A stretch of DNA of 64,000 nt from Treponema socranskii subsp. socranskii VPI DR56BR1116 = ATCC 35536 (GTDB lineage: Bacteria; Spirochaetota; Spirochaetia; Treponematales; Treponemataceae), in assembly GCF_000468115.1 (NCBI RefSeq), contig NZ_AVQI01000008.1:1-64000 (forward strand). The letters run 5' to 3'. Positions 42,717 to 50,360 of the stretch are shown piece by piece. The first letter of the stretch is position 1; every line of letters begins with the position of its first letter. The notes under the pieces are model-generated. The model searched no databases. It saw nothing but the letters and a program-made list of their open reading frames with translations, and was not told where the DNA came from. The translations under genes and the position numbers were made by a program.

Positions 42717-43436
42717 ATGATAAATACGCTCAACGAAAGCTCTCTCCACCGCTCTTTGAAATCGCTCTATGCGCTCGAAAAAGGATGTATGACGGAAGTG
42801 AATATCGACGGAAAAATTTACGATGTCGTCGACGCCTTCGGAAATATCACCGAAATACAGACGAAAAACCTTTCGTCGCTGCTCGTAAAAACACTCCGTG
42901 CGATGAAAAGCGGGCATAGCGTTAAAATCGTCTATCCCGTCGCGAGAGTCAAATACATCGAAGTCTATGATGAAACAGGTGCGCTCGTGTCAAAGCGCAA
43001 AAGTCCCGTCCGCGCTTCGATCTACAGCATATTCCGCGAACTCACCGGCCTCTATCCCGTGCTTTTAAAAAAGCGCTTTTCGCTCGACGTGCTCGAAATC
43101 GCGATGAGCGAAATCCGCACGCAAAGCGAAACGCCGGTACAGTCTCCGAACGGCCGCCGCCGCTTTTTAAAAAACTGGAACAAAACCGACAAAAGGCTCG
43201 AAACGATATTCGAAACGCACACGTTTACAAAAGCGGCCGACTACCTTTCGCTCATCCCCGAATCCTGCCTTCCCCGTTTTTGCGCCCGAGACATTGCTTC
43301 TTCCCTCGCCGAAAACAAGGCTCTTCCCGCTTCCGCAAAAGCGCAAGCCAATCTCATGCTGTGGGTGCTTTCACACATGAACCTCATCGAAGCCGAAAAC
43401 GACGTTTCCCGCCCGAGATATTATAGGATCAGATAA
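42717..43436 (+). CDS. conserved-type protein of unknown function, divergent from mraZ
   Basis: A 239-residue cytosolic protein that I do not recognise. There is no signal peptide and no membrane segment. The middle (about 25-90: VNIDGKIYDVVDAFGNITEIQTKNLSSLLVKTLRAM) looks like a small alpha/beta domain. The C-terminus (about 195-239) is helical and basic, ending SRPRYYRIR, and could be a winged helix. A treponemal hypothetical gene is also found beside mraZ in T. pallidum as I recall, so it may be genus-conserved. ATG 42717 is the likely start; only a weak GGA lies about 12 bases upstream. Confidence 0.7.
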   Translation: MINTLNESSLHRSLKSLYALEKGCMTEVNIDGKIYDVVDAFGNITEIQTKNLSSLLVKTLRAMKSGHSVKIVYPVARVKYIEVYDETGALVSKRKSPVRASIYSIFRELTGLYPVLLKKRFSLDVLEIAMSEIRTQSETPVQSPNGRRRFLKNWNKTDKRLETIFETHTFTKAADYLSLIPESCLPRFCARDIASSLAENKALPASAKAQANLMLWVLSHMNLIEAENDVSRPRYYRIR

Positions 43437-43464
43437 AAAAAGCGGCACCCCCGCAAGATGCCGC
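43434..43464 (-). terminator. intrinsic terminator between the convergent genes at 42717 and 43501
   Basis: GCGGCA (43442-43447) pairs with TGCCGC (43459-43464). Read on the minus strand it is followed by seven T, so it terminates the FlaA operon; the plus side has only a weak T context. Confidence 0.8.
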
Positions 43465-43500
43465 CGTATAAAAATCGGAATTTATTGCACGCGAAAGCGC

Positions 43501-44220
43501 TTACCAGTTATCGGACATATCGTCTTCATCGCGGTACTGCAAATCGTACAAGTCGGTGACGACGCGGAGCGCATCGAAATATACATAGTATGAACCGCGA
43601 GCGAGCATCGGATTACAGTCGATTCTGAAGCCGACGATGCGTAAGCCCGGGCGGCTGTTGTAAAACGCGCTTTGCTGTACGATGCCGTGCTCCCCGTCGG
43701 GAGAAGGCGGAACGACCGCAGTCATTTTTTTCCAACCGCCGAAACCGAGCGAACCCATGTACAGTTCGTAATTGCGTCCGAACATATCCTGTACGAGCAC
43801 CCACAGATTGTGATCCTGATTTCGTCCGCACACCCACACGCTGATCGTCTTTGCAATGCCTTCGACGGGCAGCGGGCGCACCGACGTGATGTAAAAGGAA
43901 TTGACGCCGCGGCGGAAGAATTCGACTTTGACGCCGAAAACGAACGTGTCTTCGTCTTCTTTGCCCTTATCCTCTTCGAGCGCGTCTTTCATCGCGGGAT
44001 TTCCGTCAAAAAGGCGCGACGTGATAAAACCGTAATCCGAAGAAATCGTAACGTCCCACGAACCTTCGCGCTCGAATTTGTCGACGTTTATTTCGCGGAG
44101 CGCCATAGCGGCGGAATCGGCTCCTATCGTTTCGGGCGTCGGTTCCAAGAGGCTCGAATTCTGAGCAAAAGCCAAACTGCCGGCAAGCACGGCACAAATC
44201 GTCAATATGCTTTTTTTCAT
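43501..44220 (-). CDS. flagellar filament outer-layer protein FlaA-like (second gene of pair)
   Basis: A 239-residue exported protein with a Sec signal (MKKSILTICAVLAGSLAFAQ, cleavage near 20) and the FlaA fold. Typical segments are WDVTISSDYGFITSRLFDGNPAMKDAL, FGVKVEFFRRGVNSFYI, VEGIAKTISVWVCGRNQDHNLWVLVQDMFGR and GFRIDCNPMLARGSYYVYFDALRV. FlaA proteins coat the FlaB core of spirochaetal periplasmic flagella and affect helical shape. The start codon immediately follows the upstream FlaA stop, so the two are made from one message. The acidic C-terminus (YRDEDDMSDNW) is distinctive. Confidence 0.85.
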   Translation of the reverse strand: MKKSILTICAVLAGSLAFAQNSSLLEPTPETIGADSAAMALREINVDKFEREGSWDVTISSDYGFITSRLFDGNPAMKDALEEDKGKEDEDTFVFGVKVEFFRRGVNSFYITSVRPLPVEGIAKTISVWVCGRNQDHNLWVLVQDMFGRNYELYMGSLGFGGWKKMTAVVPPSPDGEHGIVQQSAFYNSRPGLRIVGFRIDCNPMLARGSYYVYFDALRVVTDLYDLQYRDEDDMSDNW

Positions 44221-44940
44221 TTATTTGCCCTCCGAATTGCCGAAGTCCGCTTCTTTCAGTTCGTAACCGTCAAAGATATTCGCAAGCGCCCTCGTAACGT
44301 ATTTCATTTGATCGAAAAAAATCGTATACGAATCGACGAACTCTTCGGGGCTCGTACGGATTCTAAAACCGATAAACGACATCGCATCCCGGCCGCTGCT
44401 CGACCTCGAATGCTGTCGTATCCAGCCGGGCACCGACACAACGACATTTTTCCATCCGTCGAATGCAAGATTGCCCGCAGGAAGCACGTGAACGCGTCCG
44501 TCGGCATCTCTGACAATCACGTCGAGAAAATACATATAATGCGCCCCCCACACCCAAAAATCGATCTGCGTCACCGTTCCGACAAAGGGGATTTCATACG
44601 CTTTTCCGTCTTTTACCGGATATACTTCAAACCAGTTGTCGCCCTTTCGCTTAAACGCGATCTGCACGCCGAGCACTTTTTGATTGTCCTTGCCGTCTTT
44701 GAGCAAGTATTTCAGCGAATTCGGAATACCGTCGAAGTACCCCGTCTTCGGATAACCGTCGGCAACATAGCGGCTCGCACTGACGTCCCACGTCCATGCG
44801 TTTCCGCTTTCGTTGTTGAAATTGTCGATCATAAACGACTCGGTACTCTTTTGCGTCTGCATCGCTTCTTGACTAAAAGCCGGCGACGAAAACAGCAAAA
44901 GCAGCCCAAAACACATACAGACCACTAAGCCCTTTTTCAT
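44221..44940 (-). CDS. flagellar filament outer-layer protein FlaA-like (first gene of pair)
   Basis: A 239-residue exported FlaA paralogue. The signal peptide is MKKGLVVCMCFGLLLLFSSPAFS; cleavage near residue 23 gives a mature protein beginning QEAMQTQKS. Conserved parts are AWTWDVSASRYVADGYPKTGYFDGIPNSLKYL, LGVQIAFKRKGDNWFEVYPV, IDFWVWGAHYMYFLDVIVRDADGR and FIGFRIRTSPEEFVDSYTIFFDQMKYV. It shares layout with its neighbour, including equal length, so a tandem duplication is likely. It is preceded by a 264-nt structured leader and a consensus promoter. Confidence 0.86.
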   Translation of the reverse strand: MKKGLVVCMCFGLLLLFSSPAFSQEAMQTQKSTESFMIDNFNNESGNAWTWDVSASRYVADGYPKTGYFDGIPNSLKYLLKDGKDNQKVLGVQIAFKRKGDNWFEVYPVKDGKAYEIPFVGTVTQIDFWVWGAHYMYFLDVIVRDADGRVHVLPAGNLAFDGWKNVVVSVPGWIRQHSRSSSGRDAMSFIGFRIRTSPEEFVDSYTIFFDQMKYVTRALANIFDGYELKEADFGNSEGK

Positions 44941-44944
44941 GCAA

Positions 44945-45135
44945 AACTCCTATAAAAACTTTTGCAGAAAGCATCAGCTTTCGAAAAAGTTTTTAGTCGT
45001 GCGCGAGAGCGCACACGTTAAATACACGAGTTTGCAACGCAAACTCGAAATACGAAACGACGGCGCTATTTCAGCCGGCGTTTCGTAACAACTCCTATAA
45101 AAACTTTTGCAGAAAGCATCAGCTTTCGAAAAAGT
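44945..45135 (-). repeat. composite structured leader element of the FlaA operon (copies C and D)
   Basis: Transcribed right to left. D (45090-45135) is a truncated module 4. Module 1 is ACGAAACG/CGTTTCGT (45079-45086, 45052-45059). Module 2 is CGAGTTTGC/GCAAACTCG with a 3-nt loop (45027-45047). Module 3 is GTGCGC/GCGCAC (44999-45014). C is module 4 with an 11-bp stem (44985-44995, 44953-44963) enclosing GAAAGC/GCTTTC. GGAG (44947-44950) and ATG 44940 follow. C and D share a 46-nt identical segment (44945-44990 and 45090-45135). D ends in ACG where a start codon would be expected. Confidence 0.8.
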
Positions 45136-45210
45136 CGGAAATTGTCTGACCATACAGACTACCATACTCTATTATCGGACGATTTTGTAAATTTAATTAC
45201 ACCGAACGAT

Positions 45211-45239
45211 ATTATATTTTGAGATACGCGCTTTGTCAA
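45211..45239 (-). promoter_or_regulatory. full-consensus sigma-70 promoter of the FlaA operon
   Basis: Minus strand: TTGACA (45234-45239), exactly 17 bp, TATAAT (45211-45216). Both hexamers are perfect. The predicted start near 45204 gives a leader of about 264 nt. A further TTGACA lies at 45260-45265. A GTCTG/CAGAC hairpin (about 45145-45160) lies early in the leader. Confidence 0.85.
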
Positions 45240-45334
45240 ATCGATCGCGCGGCGCCGATTGTCAAATCATTTCGGCAAACCTGAACGGCAAAATCAAAAA
45301 GCCCCTTATATTGCAAAGCTTTCGCCCGGCACCT

Positions 45335-46063
45335 TCAGTTCCGCGGTTTTATAAACGAAAAAAAGCGATGCGATGCGGAATCGCGGGCTTGATTCCACGG
45401 TTTTTTGTACTTCTTTAATTTGTCATGTTCAGGCGGATATGCCGTCAGTATGAGATTGCCGTTCACATATTCTCCCAAAAACACATCGCTGTATTTATCC
45501 AATCCCTGTTTTTTAATTTCTTCAAGCAGCCATTCCTCATCCTTGCCTATCACGTCCAGAATATCCTCTTGCAGCTGCCCGTCCGTTATCAGCGGGAACT
45601 TCGGGTTGGCTTCTCCGTGATGTATAACGATCAATTGACCGTTTTGCTCCACAAAAGCTCTTTTTACGTCTTTTGTCGAATAAACATTCTTTGTTCGAAG
45701 TTTAAAAGAAATATCATGAGCGGATAAACCCGCCTTTTCACAATTTTCAATATTAATTTTACCGTCATCGATAATTATTAATGCTTTTCCGTCTATGACC
45801 TGTTTCGCTTTTACATTATGCGTTTTGATCCATTTCAAAGTCAATATAAGCACACACCAAATACATAAAACACCTATATAATCCAATAATCGAATATTAT
45901 TATTATAAATCACGCCGCCGATAATACCGCCGAGCACGTAATTTTGCACTTGATCACTGGCAGATGAAGGTGCTAAATTTCCCTTGCCCGAAATATTTAT
46001 TATCATAATTAAAGCAAAAAAACCGATTAATAATTTTATTGCCACTAAAAAAAATCCGTTCAT
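45335..46063 (-). CDS. DUF421 (YetF-type) membrane protein
   Basis: A 242-residue protein with three N-terminal membrane helices (about 5-25, 40-55, 62-80), including SDQVQNYVLGGIIGGVIYNNNI. A cytosolic DUF421 domain follows (KALIIIDDGKINIENCEKAGLSAHDISFKLRTKNVYSTKDVKRAFVEQNGQLIVI). Family members occur in Bacilli and enterobacteria, often in stress or spore-membrane contexts, without a settled function. GAGGAAATT precedes ATG 46063. Base composition is more AT-rich than in the neighbouring genes, which may indicate transfer. It stands between the FlaA leader and a pseudogene scrap. Confidence 0.8.
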   Translation of the reverse strand: MNGFFLVAIKLLIGFFALIMIINISGKGNLAPSSASDQVQNYVLGGIIGGVIYNNNIRLLDYIGVLCIWCVLILTLKWIKTHNVKAKQVIDGKALIIIDDGKINIENCEKAGLSAHDISFKLRTKNVYSTKDVKRAFVEQNGQLIVIHHGEANPKFPLITDGQLQEDILDVIGKDEEWLLEEIKKQGLDKYSDVFLGEYVNGNLILTAYPPEHDKLKKYKKPWNQARDSASHRFFSFIKPRN

Positions 46064-46152
46064 AATTTCCTCGTCGGTATCCGTATTTTTTCTCCGAACC
46101 GCACTGTATCACAATCGCTGCTTTTTTTCCAGCACGCTTGCAATGTCGCCGT

Positions 46153-46300
46153 CTATGGGAATCCTCTATGCGAACAAAGTTGCAGGCAAAATCGATGTTT
46201 CGCCAAAGAGTTCGTGATCATGGCGATAGGCGCGGATTCGCTGACGGTGAGCCACGCAAACGATTCGTTCTTTTGGGTCGTTTCACTGTTTGTACATTAA
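46153..46300 (+). pseudogene. remnant of a GntP-family permease
   Basis: In one frame (46208-46300) the sequence encodes a short peptide containing AIGADSLTVSHANDSFFWVV, which resembles the conserved C-terminal region of GntP-family gluconate/H+ symporters. It ends in TAA after VSLFVH, before the normal C-terminus. A second short frame (46153-46215, MGILYANKVAGKID) lies just upstream and may be part of the same protein after a frameshift. The rest of the gene is absent. The 304-bp space 46064-46367 holds nothing else recognisable. Confidence 0.6.
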
Positions 46301-46367
46301 TAATTGCTACGATGAAGGATCCGTCGAAAAAGTAACCGGCTTTGAGACTGCCCCTTCCGTGCAGATC

Positions 46368-48116
46368 TTATCGCAGCGCGTCGATATTCGCTTTGCCCGG
46401 CAAAACGAAGGGCAGCACGTCTTCCGCAGAATCGATTTCGATGCGCACTAAAAACGGTTTTCGTTCCCGCTTCGGGGAAAACGCTTTTTCGTACCACTTT
46501 TCATCTTCGGCCGCATCGACGGCATCGATGCCGAAACCTCGTGCGATCTCAACGAAATCGACGCGGCGGGAAAATTCACTCGCAGCGTAAGTTCCGCCGA
46601 AGAGGTATTTTTGCTGCTGATATACCATGCCGAGCGTACCGTTGTCGAAAACGATCACCGTCACTGCAAGATTTTGCTCGGAAAGAGTTGCAAGCTCCTG
46701 AATGTTCATGAGGATGGAACCGTCGCCCGAAACGCACACGACGCGGCATTCAGGGTGCGCGAGAGAGGCTCCGATTGCGGCGGGCAGTCCGAATCCCATC
46801 GTACCGAGCGAGCCCGACGTAAGAAATGTTCTCGGCTTTTCGACGGGATAATACTGAGCCGTCCACATTTGATGCTGACCGACATCCGTCGTAACGATGA
46901 GTTTGTCGCGCCTCATACCCGCTTTTTCAGCGAAAAGCGGAATCGAAGCGATAAGCTCGCGGGGATTGCCGTAGGACGATTTTTTTGCCGCACCGCAAAG
47001 GGGTGAAAACGTTTCCGTTTTTAGCTTTATGATCTTTTCAAGCCACACGGCGCGCGCTTCCGCATTTTGCCAATTCGATGCGAAAAGCTCCTGCTTTCGG
47101 GACGCAAGCTGCACGAGGATCGGAAAGACGGATCCGACATCGGCGACAACCGAAATATCGGCGTCGATGATTTTATCGACTTCAGCCGCATCGACGTCGA
47201 TGTGCACGACGCGCGCTTTCGGACAAAACTTCGACACGACGCCCGTCGCCCTGTCGTCAAATCGGACGCCTGCGGCGATAACGAGATCGGCATCGTGCAT
47301 AGCGACGTTTGCCGCGTAAGAACCGTGCATGCCGACCATACCGGCAAACATTTCAAACGAAAACGGCACGCAGCCTATCCCCATGAGGCTCGTCACGACG
47401 GGAAGACGGTAAGTTTTTAGGAATTTTTGCAATTCCTTTGCAGCCCCTTCCGAATTACAGCCTCCGCCGCAAAAGAGCACCGGTCGCTTCGCTTCGGCAA
47501 GCGCATCGGTTATGCGATCCATGCTCGAAGCGTATTCTGACGGCGGCGTATGAAAGCGTATATCGTGTATCGTAACGGACGCGATATCCGGCCACGAATC
47601 GAATTCGCAAGAAGAAAGCTGTACGTCGCGCGGCACGTCGACGAGTACCGGCCCCGGCCGCCCGTTCGCCGCGATTGCAAAGGCTTGGGGAATAGCGCGA
47701 AGCAGCTCTTCGGGAGATTTTACCATGATGCTGTGCTTTGCGATCGGAAAGGAAAGGCCGAAGGTGTCAGCTTCTTGAAACGCATCGGTGCCGATAAGGG
47801 ATGTGTTCACTTGCCCCGTAATCGCAACGATCGGAACGGAATCGCTTCGTGCGTCGGCGACCGCGGTAAGGAGATTCATCGCGCCCGGCCCGCTCGTCGC
47901 AAAACAAACGGCGACCTTTCCTGTGCTCCGCGCCATACCCTGTGCAATAAAACCCGCCCCCTGTTCATGACGGGCGAGCACGTGACGGATCGAACTTTTC
48001 GCAAGCGCATCGTACAGCGGCAAAACGGAACCGCCGGGAATGCCGGAGACAACGGTGATTCCTTCCATTTCGAGCAGCTTGACGATTATTTCGCTTCCCG
48101 TCTTTTTCATAAACAT
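46368..48116 (-). CDS. acetolactate synthase-type large subunit (thiamine-diphosphate enzyme)
   Basis: A 582-residue ThDP enzyme, best matched to the IlvB type. The N-terminal PYR domain has GIPGGSVLPLYDAL near 23 and the catalytic Glu in ARHEQGAGFIAQGMARS near 50. The FAD-binding-like middle domain follows (about 195-330), with IATNGRPGPVLVDVPRDVQ-like text (AIAANGRPGPVLVDVP) at its edge. The C-terminal PP domain has the ThDP motif GDGSILMNIQELATLSEQNL near 450. No regulatory subunit (ilvN) or other branched-chain genes are adjacent. The gene follows the chemoreceptor gene by three bases and has no clear Shine-Dalgarno, so translation is probably coupled. Confidence 0.82.
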   Translation of the reverse strand: MFMKKTGSEIIVKLLEMEGITVVSGIPGGSVLPLYDALAKSSIRHVLARHEQGAGFIAQGMARSTGKVAVCFATSGPGAMNLLTAVADARSDSVPIVAITGQVNTSLIGTDAFQEADTFGLSFPIAKHSIMVKSPEELLRAIPQAFAIAANGRPGPVLVDVPRDVQLSSCEFDSWPDIASVTIHDIRFHTPPSEYASSMDRITDALAEAKRPVLFCGGGCNSEGAAKELQKFLKTYRLPVVTSLMGIGCVPFSFEMFAGMVGMHGSYAANVAMHDADLVIAAGVRFDDRATGVVSKFCPKARVVHIDVDAAEVDKIIDADISVVADVGSVFPILVQLASRKQELFASNWQNAEARAVWLEKIIKLKTETFSPLCGAAKKSSYGNPRELIASIPLFAEKAGMRRDKLIVTTDVGQHQMWTAQYYPVEKPRTFLTSGSLGTMGFGLPAAIGASLAHPECRVVCVSGDGSILMNIQELATLSEQNLAVTVIVFDNGTLGMVYQQQKYLFGGTYAASEFSRRVDFVEIARGFGIDAVDAAEDEKWYEKAFSPKRERKPFLVRIEIDSAEDVLPFVLPGKANIDALR

Positions 48117-48119
48117 CGA

Positions 48120-50246
48120 TTACAGTTCAAACTGATCGATCTGCGAGCCGATCTTTTGTATGGCATCTTTCATCCGCGACGAAATATTTTCCAATGCGGA
48201 ACCGACTTCGTTTATCTGTCGTGCACCCGTCGCCATCTCGCTTATGCCTTCTTTCATACCGGACGCACTGTTTTGCAATTTATTAATTTCGGTAAGAATC
48301 GATTTGTTGCCGGTCGCCATTTCGCGCGATGCATCCTGTACGCTCGACGTATTATCGTTTACGACGCGCAGCGACGCATCTATCTGTTTCGATCCTTCGT
48401 TCTGTTCGTCCATCGCCTGCTTGATGTACAAAACGAATCTATTAGTGACGTTTAATTCGTCGGAAAGCGATTTAAACACTTCGCTCAATTCTGCCGATGC
48501 GCCGACAACGCTGACGATCGACTGATTGACATTGCTCAGCTCTTCTCCGATACGCTTCGACTGCACGGCCGACGATTTTGAAAGCTTACGGATCTCATCC
48601 GCGACGACGGCAAAACCTTTTCCCGCTTTGCCCGCATGCGCGGCTTCGATGGACGCGTTCATCGCAAGCAGGTTTGTCCTCGTTGCGATATCCGCAATTA
48701 TCGTATTGGCTTCCTGCAGCATATTGGATTGACTTTCGATCTGTTTGATGCGCGCGTTGACGTCAGTCTGTTTAATAAAACCGTCCTGCGCTTTATCGCG
48801 CAGCATTGAAAAAGATGTGACCATTTTGTCAACCGATTGATTGACCGACGCAATACTGACGATCATCTCTTCTATCGCAGCCGACGCTTGCGTCACGCTG
48901 CTCGATTGATTTTGAATCATCCGTTCAAGCGAGTCGATATTCGATGCGATTTCATTGACGGCGCCAACTGTTTGCGTAACGCCCGTCTCCTGCTCATCCA
49001 TCTGAGTGTGTATACTTTCGATATTTGCGATGATCTCCGTGATGGCGCTCGACGTATCGTCGGCGCTGCCGGTCATATCTTCTCCGGCCGTGACAAGGGT
49101 CGCCTTGCTTTCTTTTACGTCTTTAACAATCGCATGCAGCTTTTGAATAAATTTATTAAAGCCTGCGACGAGCATACCGATCTCATCGTTCGACGGAACA
49201 TCGATTTTGACAGCGAGGTTTGCATTTCCTTCCGACAGTGCGATAAAGGACTGCGACACTTTTTGAAGCGGCCGCATAATCAAACCGAACACGCGGTGGG
49301 CGATAATCGAAACGAGGATGACAAGCAATACGACAACCGCCGCGAGGATTTCAAGCATTCTGATACCGATCGTTTTTCCGAGCTCCGCTCTCGCAGCGGA
49401 AAAATTGCTTGCGAGCGCCCACATACCCGCAGGCTTACCTGCAACGTCGAAAACCGGCCAATAGACGACATAGTACCGGCTCTTTCCGATTGTATCCATT
49501 TTAGCATAGCTTTCACCCCGCGCGAGCACCGCTTCGGCACAATCGTCGCTGACCGCAGCTGCGAGCATTTCGTTTTTTTCATCTGCGATCGTCGAAGCGA
49601 CCGCTTCCGTACCGTCGTAAAGCATAACATCGCAGCCGAATGTTTTGTACGCCTTTTCCAAAAAACCGGCGGACGAAACGTTGAAACCCGAAACAACTGC
49701 GCCGATAATCCGCCGTTCGCTGTCGTATACGGGACATCCCGCTCTGATCGCAAAACGGACAAGCACCGCCTTTTCATATGAATACGTCGCGCGTCCCCGA
49801 ACCGCTTCCCTGACGGCTTTTTGATTGATGATGTTATCTCCGAAACGTTCCGAATGCCCGCGCGCGATGATGTTGCCGCTCGTATCGGTTAAAACAATAA
49901 AATCGACGCGCATCTGCTTATTGAGTTCGGCAAGAATTTTATATGCGTCGGCATGACTGCGGCTGCGAGCGGCCTGCACGACATCGGGACGACCGGCGAT
50001 CGACGCGGCAGCTCCTTCCGCACGTGAGCCGAAGTCGTCGAGTAAAAGTTGAAATCCCGTCACGCTCGCCTTTGTCGATTGCTCATGTTGAGCCGTCAGT
50101 ATGCGGTAAAAGAAAACGGCGAGTGCAAGACCGCAGACGATTACCGTAAAAAATACCGTAACCCTGTTGACGCTGCTCAATTTCCGAACAAGAGACGATC
50201 GTTTACCGATTGCAGAAAATTGTTCGGAAAAACTGTTTTGTTTCAT
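48120..50246 (-). CDS. methyl-accepting chemotaxis protein
   Basis: A 708-residue transmembrane chemoreceptor. Helix 1 is at about 30-48 and helix 2 near 295-315 ([21 protein letters not shown]). The periplasmic part between them looks like a double Cache sensor (for example [31 protein letters not shown]). A HAMP domain follows (about 318-370, [20 protein letters not shown]). The signalling domain has the hairpin tip [40 protein letters not shown], the near-invariant kinase contact region. ATG 50246 is chosen with GAGGAG eight bases upstream. No terminal CheR-tethering pentapeptide is seen. Confidence 0.92.
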   Translation of the reverse strand: MKQNSFSEQFSAIGKRSSLVRKLSSVNRVTVFFTVIVCGLALAVFFYRILTAQHEQSTKASVTGFQLLLDDFGSRAEGAAASIAGRPDVVQAARSRSHADAYKILAELNKQMRVDFIVLTDTSGNIIARGHSERFGDNIINQKAVREAVRGRATYSYEKAVLVRFAIRAGCPVYDSERRIIGAVVSGFNVSSAGFLEKAYKTFGCDVMLYDGTEAVASTIADEKNEMLAAAVSDDCAEAVLARGESYAKMDTIGKSRYYVVYWPVFDVAGKPAGMWALASNFSAARAELGKTIGIRMLEILAAVVVLLVILVSIIAHRVFGLIMRPLQKVSQSFIALSEGNANLAVKIDVPSNDEIGMLVAGFNKFIQKLHAIVKDVKESKATLVTAGEDMTGSADDTSSAITEIIANIESIHTQMDEQETGVTQTVGAVNEIASNIDSLERMIQNQSSSVTQASAAIEEMIVSIASVNQSVDKMVTSFSMLRDKAQDGFIKQTDVNARIKQIESQSNMLQEANTIIADIATRTNLLAMNASIEAAHAGKAGKGFAVVADEIRKLSKSSAVQSKRIGEELSNVNQSIVSVVGASAELSEVFKSLSDELNVTNRFVLYIKQAMDEQNEGSKQIDASLRVVNDNTSSVQDASREMATGNKSILTEINKLQNSASGMKEGISEMATGARQINEVGSALENISSRMKDAIQKIGSQIDQFEL

Positions 50247-50360
50247 GTATACTTGCTCCTCTGTATTTTCTCTTCGTTTTAATATCTTCACGCATTGTAC
50301 CTGTTTTGTCAATTATAACGGTGACGATTTGCGGCACTCATAATTCTGTTTATTAAATTA

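Noticed and set aside
45090-45135. Copy D as the leader of a separate small gene.
   Set aside because: The position of the start codon holds ACG, and even if used it would give only six codons before a stop.
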